Shown here: in pieces, positions 54,408 to 62,982 of the stretch
Layout of the letters: every line of letters begins with the position of its first letter
Position numbering within the stretch: position 1 is the first letter of the stretch
Origin: JAOUEA01 sp963825685
GTDB lineage: Bacteria; Actinomycetota; UBA4738; HRBIN12
Length of the DNA stretch: 64,000 nucleotides
Direction of reading: 5' to 3'
Assembly: GCA_963825685.1 (NCBI GenBank)
Contig: CAWGUD010000041.1
Coordinates: 31,622 to 95,621 of the forward strand
The notes under the pieces: generated by a model
Told to the model about the DNA's origin: nothing
The model's input: only the letters and a program-made list of their open reading frames with translations
Database searches by the model: none
Position numbers and translations under genes: made by a program

Positions 54408-55022
54408 ATGACAATCATCGAGTCAGGACCGCTGGTGGGGATCGTCCGCTATCGGGCGACGGCCGACCTCATCCCGGTCCTGGAGGCACTGGCCGACGGT
54501 GGGATCCCGCTCCTGGAGGTCACGCTCGACACGCCCGGGGCCTTGGACGCGATCGCATCGATCGCGGGGACCGGCACCACAATCGGCGCGGGCACCGTGC
54601 TCGACGGCGATCAGGTACGGGCGAGCGCCGACGCCGGAGCCGGCTTCGTCGTGTCGCCCGGACTCGTCGACGCGGTGCTCGAGCAGGCGCTCGCCCTCGG
54701 CGTCGAGCCGATCCCCGGTGTGCTCACGCCGACCGAGCTGCTGCGAGCTCGTCGCCTGGGGGCCTCGGCCGTGAAGATCTTCCCCGCCGGTCCGTGTGGC
54801 GGGCCGGAGCTGATCCGTGCCCTGCGCTCGCCGTTCCCCGAGGTCGGGCTGCTGGCCACGGGCGGCATCGCCGTCGACGATGTCGGCGCCTATCTCGCCG
54901 CCGGGTCGACGGCGGTCGGGCTCGGGTCGGCACTCACCGGACACCGTCCGCCCGAGACACCCGCCGAGCTCGACGCGCTGCGAGCCCGCGCCGCTGCCGC
55001 GCTCGAGGCGGCGAGGAGATGA
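54408..55022 (+). CDS. eda: 2-dehydro-3-deoxy-phosphogluconate (KDPG/KHG) aldolase
   Basis: A 204-residue class I aldolase splitting 2-keto-3-deoxy-6-phosphogluconate into pyruvate and glyceraldehyde-3-phosphate (cytosol, Entner-Doudoroff lower branch). The general-base glutamate is in LLEVTLDTPG near residue 37, GAGTVLDGDQV follows, and the Schiff-base lysine is in GASAVKIFPAGPCGG near residue 123. The frame is intact and the length is normal. The stop overlaps the start of the sugar kinase (ATGA), giving a coupled aldolase-kinase pair divergent from the ROK regulator. Confidence 0.93.
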   Translation: MTIIESGPLVGIVRYRATADLIPVLEALADGGIPLLEVTLDTPGALDAIASIAGTGTTIGAGTVLDGDQVRASADAGAGFVVSPGLVDAVLEQALALGVEPIPGVLTPTELLRARRLGASAVKIFPAGPCGGPELIRALRSPFPEVGLLATGGIAVDDVGAYLAAGSTAVGLGSALTGHRPPETPAELDALRARAAAALEAARR

Positions 55023-55918
55023 GCGGCACGACCTACGACGTGATCGGGCTCGGCGAGACGATGCTCTCCATCGTCGCTCGCGACGGGCCGCTCGAGAGCG
55101 CGTCGGCGTTCGCCGCGACCCACGGCGGCGCCGAGAGCAATGCACTCGTCGCCCTCTCCCGTCTGGGGTTTCGTACGGCGTGGATCAGCCGGCTCGGGGA
55201 CGACCCTGCCGGAACGCGCGTGCGCGAGGCCCTCGAGGTGGAAGGGGTCGATCTCCGATGGGTCCGAACCGACCCGGCGCGATCCACCGGCCTGATGCTC
55301 CGCGATACCCGGGGAGGGGTGCGCTACTGGCGGACCGGATCGGCCGCGAGTGCGCTCGACCCGGCCGCGCTGGACGGGGTGCCGATCGCCGACGCCCGCG
55401 CCGTGCTCGTGACGGGGATCACGGCGATGCTCGGGGCGGGACCGCAGGCCGCGGCGGTCGCGCTCCTCGACCGTGCCGGCGGGCTCCGCGCCGTGGACCC
55501 GAACCTTCGTCCGGGCCTCTGGGGATCCGATCGCGCACACGAGCTCGTGATGCCGCTGCTGGAACGCTGCGACGTGGTGCTCGGCGGCGAGCGAGAGCTC
55601 GCGTCGCTCGTGGGCGGCTCGGGCGCGGGGTCGGCCAGGCGCTGCGCGGAGCTGGGGCCCAACGAGGTCGTCGTGAAGCGCGGCGCCGACGGCGCCGCGG
55701 TCCTGGAGCCCGACGGCGCCTGGCGCGAGCTCAGTCCGTCGGCCTCCGACGACGTCGACCCCGTCGGCGCCGGCGACGCGTTCAACGCTGGCTATCTGGC
55801 TGCCCGGCTCGACGGGGCATCATGCCTCGAGTCGCTGCGAGCGGGAGCGGCGGCAGGAGCGGCGGCCGCGGGCGTCCTCGGCGATGTCGGTGCGCGCACG
55901 CAGGACGTCGATGTGTGA
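55019..55918 (+). CDS. kdgK: PfkB-family 2-keto-3-deoxygluconate kinase
   Basis: A 299-residue ribokinase-fold kinase in the KdgK group. It starts DVIGLGETMLSIVARDGPL, has HGGAESNALVALSRLGFRTAWISRLGDDPAG near residue 35 and the catalytic DPVGAGDAFNAGYLAARLDG near residue 245. The close coupling with eda indicates KDG phosphorylation to KDPG, followed by cleavage. The frame is intact. The kinase specificity is inferred from the neighbour and motif pattern. Confidence 0.88.
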   Translation: MSGTTYDVIGLGETMLSIVARDGPLESASAFAATHGGAESNALVALSRLGFRTAWISRLGDDPAGTRVREALEVEGVDLRWVRTDPARSTGLMLRDTRGGVRYWRTGSAASALDPAALDGVPIADARAVLVTGITAMLGAGPQAAAVALLDRAGGLRAVDPNLRPGLWGSDRAHELVMPLLERCDVVLGGERELASLVGGSGAGSARRCAELGPNEVVVKRGADGAAVLEPDGAWRELSPSASDDVDPVGAGDAFNAGYLAARLDGASCLESLRAGAAAGAAAAGVLGDVGARTQDVDV

Positions 55919-55958
55919 CCCAGCCCTCGTCGCACGAGATCGGGCGTCGACGCCGCGA

Positions 55959-57248
55959 TCAGAACAGCGTGGCCACGGCATCCACGACGCGATCGTCATC
56001 ATCGACGACGGGGATCACCCGGCGACGATCGAAGGCCGTGCAGGGATGGGAGACACCGAACGCCACGAGGTCGCCCACGTCCGGTGGCGCACCGCTGCCG
56101 CCCACGTCGCAGATCGCATGCTGGTCCATCAGCCGCCGCACCACGATCCCGGCGGCGTCGGTGAACGATCCGGTCGAGCTCCGGATGCGGAGCGGCACGG
56201 GCAGATCGATGTCAGACGGCACATCGCGCTTGCCCAGACCGACGACGACGACACGCGTCTCGGGACGCGACAACACGGCGCCCCACGCCTCGAACGCCGG
56301 CAGGAAGCGGCCACCGGGATCGGTCGCCGCGGACAACGGAGAGTTGCGCTCGTACACGCCGTGATCGTGGGTGAGGTAGCACCCAGACCGCAGCACGAGC
56401 CGTACCGCGGCCCCCGCGGCCCAGCCCTTCCCGAGCACCGCCACCACACGGTCGAAGAACGCGCTCCCTCCGGCGCTGACAATCGCCTCACCGGCGGTAT
56501 CGAAGGCGCCGCGAGCCAGCAGCTCGCTCGTGAGCTCACGGAGGTCGTGGAGGAACGCATCGACCGCGTCGACACACACCGGTCCACGGTCGCCGCAGAC
56601 CGTGCCCTCGTAGCCCGCGACCCCGACGAGCGCCAGCTCCGGCGCGTCGTCGACCAGGGCGGCGAGGTCGAGCGCCTCCGCGACGCTCCGGCATCCGGAT
56701 CGGCCCCGCGCATGCCCGAGCTCGACCAGCACCGACAGCGGCCGCGGCGCCCCGCCGGCCACGAGTCCCTCGCGCAACAGTTCCACTCCTCGCGTCGAGT
56801 CGACCCAGCAGGCGAAGCCGAACGCCTCGTCGGCGAGCTCGCGGGCGACCCACCCGATCGACCCCGCGTCGACCAGCTCGTCCGCGAGCAGGATGCGAGG
56901 CACCCCGGCCGAGCGCATCGCACGAGCCTGGACGGGGGTGGCTGCCGTGACGCCCCACGCACCCGCATCGAGCTGGCGGGCCCACAGCTGCGGGGCCATC
57001 GACGTCTTCCCGTGCGGAGCGAGCTCGACACCGTTCGCCCGGCAGTAAGCCGACATCAGCTCGAGGTTGTGCTCGAGAGCGCGCTCTCGCAGTACCACGA
57101 CCGGCGGCACGAGGTCTTCGAACAGGTTCCACCCCCGCGATCCGACGTCGGCGACCGCGAGATCGGCGCCGGCCGGGAACCCCGTCGTCGTCTCCTCGAC
57201 CCGGACGGCGAGCACCGCTCGCAGGTCCAATCTCCTGCCGCCGGTCAT
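55959..57248 (-). CDS. D-serine-dehydratase/D-threonine-aldolase-like PLP enzyme
   Basis: A 429-residue fold-type III enzyme: an alanine-racemase-type PLP barrel with the cofactor lysine in VELAPHGKTSMAPQLWARQL near residue 70 and a C-terminal D-ser-dehydratase domain with the metal-ligand pair in GVSHPCTAFDRRRVIPVVDDDDRVV. Actinobacterial relatives are called amino acid deaminases and typically release ammonia and a 2-keto acid from D-amino acids. Next to KDG kinase and KDPG aldolase, a dehydratase for a sugar amino acid such as D-glucosaminate, giving KDG, is a sensible hypothesis. The frame is intact, and its start overlaps the stop of the GH4 gene by ATGA. Confidence 0.85.
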   Translation of the reverse strand: MTGGRRLDLRAVLAVRVEETTTGFPAGADLAVADVGSRGWNLFEDLVPPVVVLRERALEHNLELMSAYCRANGVELAPHGKTSMAPQLWARQLDAGAWGVTAATPVQARAMRSAGVPRILLADELVDAGSIGWVARELADEAFGFACWVDSTRGVELLREGLVAGGAPRPLSVLVELGHARGRSGCRSVAEALDLAALVDDAPELALVGVAGYEGTVCGDRGPVCVDAVDAFLHDLRELTSELLARGAFDTAGEAIVSAGGSAFFDRVVAVLGKGWAAGAAVRLVLRSGCYLTHDHGVYERNSPLSAATDPGGRFLPAFEAWGAVLSRPETRVVVVGLGKRDVPSDIDLPVPLRIRSSTGSFTDAAGIVVRRLMDQHAICDVGGSGAPPDVGDLVAFGVSHPCTAFDRRRVIPVVDDDDRVVDAVATLF

Positions 57249-58547
57249 CGGCCCCCCCAGCCCGCGGGGAGGTGCGCGGCGTGCGCATCGAGGTAGGCGC
57301 CCACGAGCGCATCCGCCAGGTTCACGCTCCGAACGAGGGGGTGCACGGCCAGGGCCGTCACGGCCAGCGCGCGATCTCCCGTGACCGCGGCCTCGGCGGT
57401 CATCGCAGCGTGCACCGCGACCTGTCGGACCAGCCCGCTCACCTCCACGGGGAGCGCTCCCTGCGGGACAGGCGAGACGGTTCGGCCGTCGATCGTCGCA
57501 GGGGTCTCGACGATCGTGGCGTCGGGGAGGTCGTCGACCTGTCCGGCGTTCGGGAGGTTCAGGATCGCTCGCCGGTGCGTGTCGGTCAGCATCGCGGCCA
57601 TGACGGAGACGGCGAAGTCGCCGTGCTCCTCGCTCGCACGTGCCATCGACGGTCGCGGATCCTCGGCGTCGGCCTCCCGTCGGTAGCTCTCGAGCACCGA
57701 GGGGAGGATCGCCATCACCTCCTGCGCGCGCGTGCGACCCCGCGCTCGTTGCTCGGCCAGCACCTCGTCGTGGAAGAAGAAGTACTGCATGTACTCGCTC
57801 GGCACGTGATGCAGCGTGCGGAACAGCTGCACGATGCGCCGCTCGGCGTCGGACGTCAGGCGTTCCAACGGCAAGGAGTCGAGCAGCGTCCACAGCTCGC
57901 GGGTGACGTCCTCGCTCGCGACCCGCACCCCTCTCGTGAACGTCATGTGGTTCGTGCCGCACGTGTCGAGCGCGATCACATCAGCGTCGACGCCCAGCAG
58001 CCTCGCGAGGAACCGGGCTTCGCCGGCGGTCTGATCGCAGAGGCCGAGGAACGGCAGCGCCGGGCCGAACCGGCGCATCGCCTCGCTCACGACCTGCACC
58101 GGGTTCGTGTAGTCCAGGAGGACGGCCTCCGAGGCCGCGAGCCTCCTCATCTCTTCGGCGATCTCGAGCACGAATCGGCACCGATCTGAGGGCCATTGCG
58201 AATCCCCCGGGTCCGGCTGTCTCCTGTCCGATCACGCCGTGGTCGATCGCGATGCGCTCGTCGAGGTGCCGGGCCTCCAGACCACCCGGCCGGAAGGCCG
58301 CGAGCACGACGTCGGCGCCCTCCAGCGCCGGGGACCGATCGGCATGAGCCTCCACCCGAACGCCTCCAGCTCCCCTCGAACGCAGGATGCTGCCCGTCAG
58401 ACGCCGTTGCAGGTCGAGCACGCCGGCGTCGATGTCCTGCAGCACCAGGGTCGCGTCCCCGAACGCTTCGGCATGATTGGCGAAGGCGAACGCGATCCCC
58501 GGCATGTAGGCCGATCCCCCGCCGAGCACGACGACGCGTGCGCCCAT
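57245..58547 (-). CDS. GH4 family glycosidase (one frameshift), copy 1
   Basis: A ~434-residue NAD+- and metal-dependent glycoside hydrolase of family 4. MGARVVVLGGGSAYMPGIAFAF is the NAD motif, GGLEARHLDERIAIDHGVIGQETAGPGG the family block near residue 105, LLDYTNPVQVVSEAM and CGTNHMTFTRGV the Mn-site region with the catalytic Cys/His. GH4 enzymes use transient oxidation at C3 and cleave 6-phospho- or free alpha/beta-glycosides. The frame shifts near 58175. A TAGCGT box eight nt before the ATG suggests a leaderless start. It is coupled to the PLP enzyme downstream. Confidence 0.88.
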
Positions 58548-58614
58548 CGCGGCGCACGCTAACAGCCGGTCATGAGCGGGAGCCGCCGAGATGTTGGCAG
58601 CACGAGACGTCGGG

Positions 58615-58641
58615 TGACGGAGACCTGACGGAGACCTGACC
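58615..58641. repeat. Tandem 11-bp repeat upstream of the DegT gene
   Basis: TGACGGAGACC occurs twice in direct tandem (58615-58625, 58626-58636), followed by TGACC. It sits in the divergent gap between GH4 copy 1 and the DegT aminotransferase. Direct repeats spaced by one helical turn can bind a regulator. Confidence 0.4.
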
Positions 58642-58679
58642 GATACCCGAGAGAGCACTGAGAGAGGAGAGCACGACCA

Positions 58680-59921
58680 TGCCTGAACTCGCGATCGACG
58701 GCGGCACCCCCGTGCGCTCGACGCCGCTACCCGGCGTGGCCCGCGCCCGACGACGAGTACGTCGCGGCCGTCGCCGAGGTCGTGCGAGGCGGCGAGTGGG
58801 GGGGCTTCCCCGAGCCTGGCGTGCACGCGGCGGCGTTCGAGGAGGCCTTCGCGGCCTACCAGGGCGCTCGCCACGGGGTCTTGATGATGAACGGCACCGT
58901 CACGATGGAGGTCGCGTGCAAGGCGCTCGACATCGGATGGGGCGACGAGGTGATCGTGCCGGCGCTCACGTTCGCCGCCACCGCGTACGCACCGATGGCG
59001 GCGGGCGCGCTGCCCGGTGATTCGTCGACGTCACCCCCGAGACGTGGTGCATCGACCCCGACCTCGTCGAGGCCGCGATCACCGCCGCGCACGCGGGCGA
59101 TCATGCCGGTGCACCTGGGCCACCAGATGGCCGACATGGACCGGCATCGCCGAGATCGCCGACCGGCACGGCCTCGCCGTGATCGAGGACTGCGCACATG
59201 CGCACGGGCAGGACGTGGCGCGACCGGGGCGCCGGATGCATCGGCGACTTCGGCTCGTTCAGCCACCAGTCGTCGAAGATCCTCACCTCGGGCGAGGGCG
59301 GCAGCCCCTCACGAACGACGACCCGCTGGCCCGGCGCGCACACTCGATCATCGACTGCGGACGCGCGAAGGACGCCGAGGAGAAGGAGTTCACGTTCGGG
59401 GCGAACTACCGGCTCTCCGAGCTGCACGCCGCGCTGCTCGTGGTCGCGATGCGGCGCTTCCCGGGCCAGCAGGAGGAACGCGCCGTCCAACGGGCCGCGC
59501 TTCGAGCGGTTGGCGGCCGAGATCCCCGGGGTGCGCGTGATGCCCCACGACGAGCGCATCACCCGATGGAGCTTCTACAACTACATCCTCGCGATCGACC
59601 CGGAGACGTTCGGCGGCGCCACGAACGAGACCGTGTGCGCCGCGCTCGAGGCCGAGGGCATCCCGGCCGAGGTGCAGTACCCGCCGATGAGCCGCTACGA
59701 GCTGTTCCAGCCGTCGCTGTCGCGCCTGCCCGTGGCGGTCGAGCACGCCGACCGCCTCGACCCGCAGGCGATGTCGTTCCCGGTCGCCGAGGCCGCAGGC
59801 CTGCGCGAATCGGTCTACCTCATGGAGGCGGTGTTCCGCGACGGGGAGCGCGGGGTGCAGGACGCGGTCGAGGCGCTCGCGAAGGTGCAGCGGCACGCCG
59901 GCGGAGCTGCCGAGGGACTGA
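58680..59921 (+). CDS. DegT/DnrJ/EryC1/StrS sugar aminotransferase (about six frameshifts)
   Basis: A PLP-dependent sugar aminotransferase-family protein, ~413 aa when reconstructed. It shows MPELAIDGGTPVRSTPLPG at the N-terminus, MMNGTVTMEVACKALDIGWGDEVIVPALTF, IEDCAHAHG and SFSHQSSKILTSGEGG, where the PLP lysine is in SSKILTSGEGG, then the C-terminal domain GANYRLSELHAALL and RWSFYNYILAID. Such enzymes transaminate keto-sugars or dehydrate amino sugars. Numerous one-base frame breaks scatter through the gene. The end is placed at TGA 59919-59921, 12 bp from the convergent GH4 gene; an open frame to 60013 is the alternative. AGAGGAGAG precedes the ATG. Confidence 0.8.
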
Positions 59922-59933
59922 TCGAGCAGCCGG

Positions 59934-61237
59934 TCAGCGCCGGGAAGAACCTGGGCAGGTGGCGCTCGTTGGCGGCGAGCAGCGCGTCGAGCAGCGGCCG
60001 GGCTCGGTCGTAGTCGCCCGACGAGCGGGTTCGCCAGCAGCGCCTTGAGGGCGGTCGCGCGGCTGCCGGAGACGGCCGCATCGATCGCGAGGCGCTCGTA
60101 TGCCTTCGCGTGCTGGACGAGACCGAGCATCTCGGGCGCGAGCGGCTCGGTGGCGATCGGGTGCGCACCGTCGGCGTCGATGCGAGCCGCGATCTCCACG
60201 ACGTCGTCGTCGGGCAGGTTCGCGATCGCACCGTCGTTGCGCAGGTTCACGACCTGCACGTCGCCGGTGCCCGCATGCAGCGACGCGACCAGGGCCGCAG
60301 CCGCGTCGCTGTAGAACGCGCCGCCGCGCTCCTCGAGGAGCTTCGGCTTCGTGTCGAGGGTGGGGTCGCGGTAGAGCTCGAGCAGGCCCGGCCTCGATTC
60401 GCATGACCTCCTTGGCCGCGGTTGTGCCCGCTCGCGAAGCTGCCGCATCACCCGATCGGTCAGGTAGTAGTAGCGCAGGTAGTACGAGGGGATCGCGCCG
60501 CAGCGTCCGCGCCACCTCGAGCGGGATCTCCTCGTCGAGCTCGGCCAGGTAGGCCGCGAACCGCGGCGCTGGGGTCGGCGGACGGATCCAGCAGCTCCGG
60601 GCAGGCGGTCGACGCCGTCGACGAGCACCTTGCGTTCCCAGGTCAGGTGGTTCAGGCCGACGTGGTCGAGCTGCACGCTGACCGGGGTCGACGTCGAAGA
60701 TCTCGGCGAGGTCGCGCTGGAACCCGATCGCGACGTTGCACAGCCCGATCGCGCGATGCCCCTGGTCGAGCAGCGCCTGGACACGAGGCCGGTCGGGTTC
60801 GTGAAGTCGACGAACCACGCTCCCGGCGCGCCTCGCTCCGCGGTGAGCTCGGCGAGCTCGAGCACCACCGGCACCGTGCGCAGCGCCTTCGCGAACCCCC
60901 CGGGCCGGTCGTCTCCTGACCGATGCACCCGAATCGAGCGGGATCGTCTCGTCGAGGTCGCGCGCCTGGTTGCCCCCCGACGCGCAGCTGCACGATCACG
61001 AAGTCGGCCCCGTCGATCGCCTCGACGCGATCGTCGGTGAGACCGCAGTCGCCCGGTCCAGCCGACCTTGCGCATCATGCGGTCGGCGAGCGCACCGACG
61101 ACGTCGAGCCGCTCCCGATCGATGTCGAGCAGCACCAGCTCGTCGACCGGGAGACGGTCGTCGCGCCGCACGAACCCCTCGACGAGCTCGGGCGTGTAGG
61201 TGCTGCCACCGCCGACGACCGCGACCTTCACACCCAT
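59934..61237 (-). CDS. GH4 family glycosidase (many frameshifts), copy 2
   Basis: A second family 4 glycosidase, ~434 aa reconstructed from many frame fragments. Recognisable parts are MGVKVAVVGGGSTYTPELVEGFV (NAD motif), VGGNQARDLDE- and CIGQETTGPGGFAKALRTVP-like blocks, WFVDFTNPTGLV, IGLCNVAIGFQRDLAEIFDV, HVGLNHLTWERKVLVDGVDRLP and the tail ANLPDDDVVEIAARIDADG. It is the better match to 6-phospho-beta-glucosidases (STYTPELVEG). A TACGAT box nine nt before the ATG overlaps the promoter of the divergent SIS gene. At least six one-base shifts occur. Confidence 0.82.
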
Positions 61238-61246
61238 CGCTGCCGC

Positions 61247-61256
61247 ATCGTACACT
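61247..61256. promoter_or_regulatory. Overlapping divergent -10 elements (GH4 copy 2 / SIS gene)
   Basis: ATCGTACACT contains TACACT rightward, seven nt before the SIS ATG (61264), and TACGAT leftward, nine nt before the GH4 ATG (61237). Both transcripts would be leaderless, and the two boxes share the central TA. Confidence 0.6.
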
Positions 61257-61263
61257 CGCGCCG

Positions 61264-62342
61264 ATGAAATCGTTAGGAAACTTTCCTGACCCATTCATCG
61301 CCGAGATCGCGCGGCCAGCCGGACGCGCTGCGGCGAGCGGCCTCCGGCCTCCACGATCAGCGCTCGGTGCTCGACGGATCGCCGCGCGCATCGGCCGGGC
61401 GGCACCGGTGGTGCTTCACCGGCATGGGGAGCTCCTACGACGCGTGCTACCCGGCCGTGGCCGAGCTCGCCCGCGCGGGCGTCGCCGCCGTGATGCTCGA
61501 CACCGCCGAGCTGCTGCACTTCCGCACGGGGATGCTGGGCCCGACACGGTGCTCGTCACGTGAGCCAGTCGGGCGAGAGCGCCGAGGTGGTGCGGGTGGC
61601 CGAGGACTCGCCAGACGGCCCGAGCGCCCAACGGTGGTCGCCATCACGAACGGCACCGCGAACACCCTCGCGTCGCTGCCGATCGCTCGATCGACACCGG
61701 AGCGGGCGAGGAGACAGGCCCCTCGACGATGACCTTCGCCGCGTCCCTCGTCGTCGTCGGCGCGCTCGCCCGCGTGCTCGCCGGGATCCCCCCCGGCGCG
61801 GCGCTCGAGCGCCTCGCGACCGACGCCGAGCTGGCGGCCGTAGCCATCGAGGCGCCTGCTCGACGACGCCGATCGGCCGAAGCGGCTCGTGTCGTGGCTC
61901 GGCGATCGCGACCACGGTGGTGATCCTCGGGCGCGGCCCGGCGCGCGCCGCAGCCGAGATGGGCGCACTCACGATCAAGGAGGCCGTCGGCATGCCGGTC
62001 GAGTCGCTCCAGACCGGCCAGTTCCGCCACGGACCACTGGAACTCGCGGGACCGGACCTGGCCGCCGTCGTGATCGCGACCGAGCCCGAGACACCCGCGC
62101 TCGACCTGGCGCTCGCCGACGAGCTGCTGACGACAGGGACGGCGAGTCCTGTGGTCACGACCGACGACCGACCACCGGATCGGCGATCGATGCGCATCGC
62201 GATCGGCCCGCTCGATCGCGCCCTCGCCCCGGCCGTGCTCCATCCTGCCCTGCCAGCTGCTGGCGTGGCGGCTCGCGGCGACTCCGCGGCCGTGACCCAG
62301 GGCGCCTACCACCGGGCTGCCAAGGTGACCACGCATGAGTGA
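61264..62342 (+). CDS. SIS-domain sugar-phosphate isomerase/deaminase (many frameshifts)
   Basis: A double-SIS-domain protein like GlmS-C/AgaS/NagB-II, ~359 aa reconstructed. MKSLGNFPDPFIAEIARQP-like N-terminus, WCFTGMGSSYDACYPAVAEL near residue 50, the sugar-phosphate motif SQSGESAEVVRVAE, and ILGRGPARAAAEMGALTIKEAVGMPVES near residue 230, then QFRHGPLELAG and a C-terminal KVTTHE. It would interconvert or deaminate hexosamine-6-phosphates. The ROK-operator palindrome (61275-61287) lies in codons 4-8. About six one-base breaks occur. The stop overlaps the deacetylase start. Confidence 0.85.
61275..61287. promoter_or_regulatory. ROK operator candidate (copy 2)
   Basis: AGGAAACTTTCCT, identical to the 13-bp palindrome at 54301-54313, and preceded by GTT in the same relative position. 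It lies 19 bp downstream of a TACACT -10 box and inside the start of the SIS gene coding sequence. Confidence 0.65.
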
Positions 62343-62982
62343 GCGCGGAGAAGGGCGGTCGGCTGGCAGGGCGCTCGGGTTCCGGGTCGCGCTGACCTTC
62401 GACGCGGAGCATCCCGATCGGCCGTGGTGCCCGCCCGACGCGCGCCGAACGCATCTTCGACACCCTGCGCGACCAGGAGGTCCGCGCCACCGTGTTCGTG
62501 CAGGGCCGATGGGCGCGAGCGCACCCCTCGATCGCCACGCGCATCGCCGACGACGGGCACCTCGTCGGGCACCACTCGCACTACCACGCGCGCATGCCCC
62601 TGCTGACCGACCCGGGCTTCGCCTCCGACATGGCCGATGCCACCGACGCGATCGTCGCCGCGACCGGCACCGACCCGCGGCCATGGTTCCGGTGTCCCTT
62701 CGGCGCCGGCCACGACGATCCGCGGGTGCTGGCGAAGCTGGCTTCCCTCGGCTACCGCAACGTGCACTGGCACGTCGAGCTCGACGACTGGGAGCCGTGG
62801 CGCACCGGTAACGCAATCGCCGACGACGCGCTCGAGCGGGTCACACGACACGGCGACGGGGCCGTCGTGCTTCTCCACAGCTGGCCGGCGGCACGGCCGA
62901 GGCCGTGCGACCGATCGTCGATGGGCTCCGCGACGCCGGCGCATCGTTCGTGACCGTCGACGAGCTCGAGGAGCTCCCGTGA
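62335..62982 (+). CDS. Polysaccharide deacetylase (CE4; two frameshifts)
   Basis: A ~215-residue NodB-homology deacetylase removing N-acetyl groups from chitin-like or related sugars. The catalytic base/metal Asp is in RVALTFDAEHP, the metal histidines in VGHHSHYHARM, and PWFRCPFGAGHDD and VVLLHSW complete the NodB motifs. Frame changes are near 62440 and 62895. No signal peptide is evident, so it probably acts on small intracellular substrates. It overlaps the SIS gene by 8 bp and the next gene by GTGA. Confidence 0.85.
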
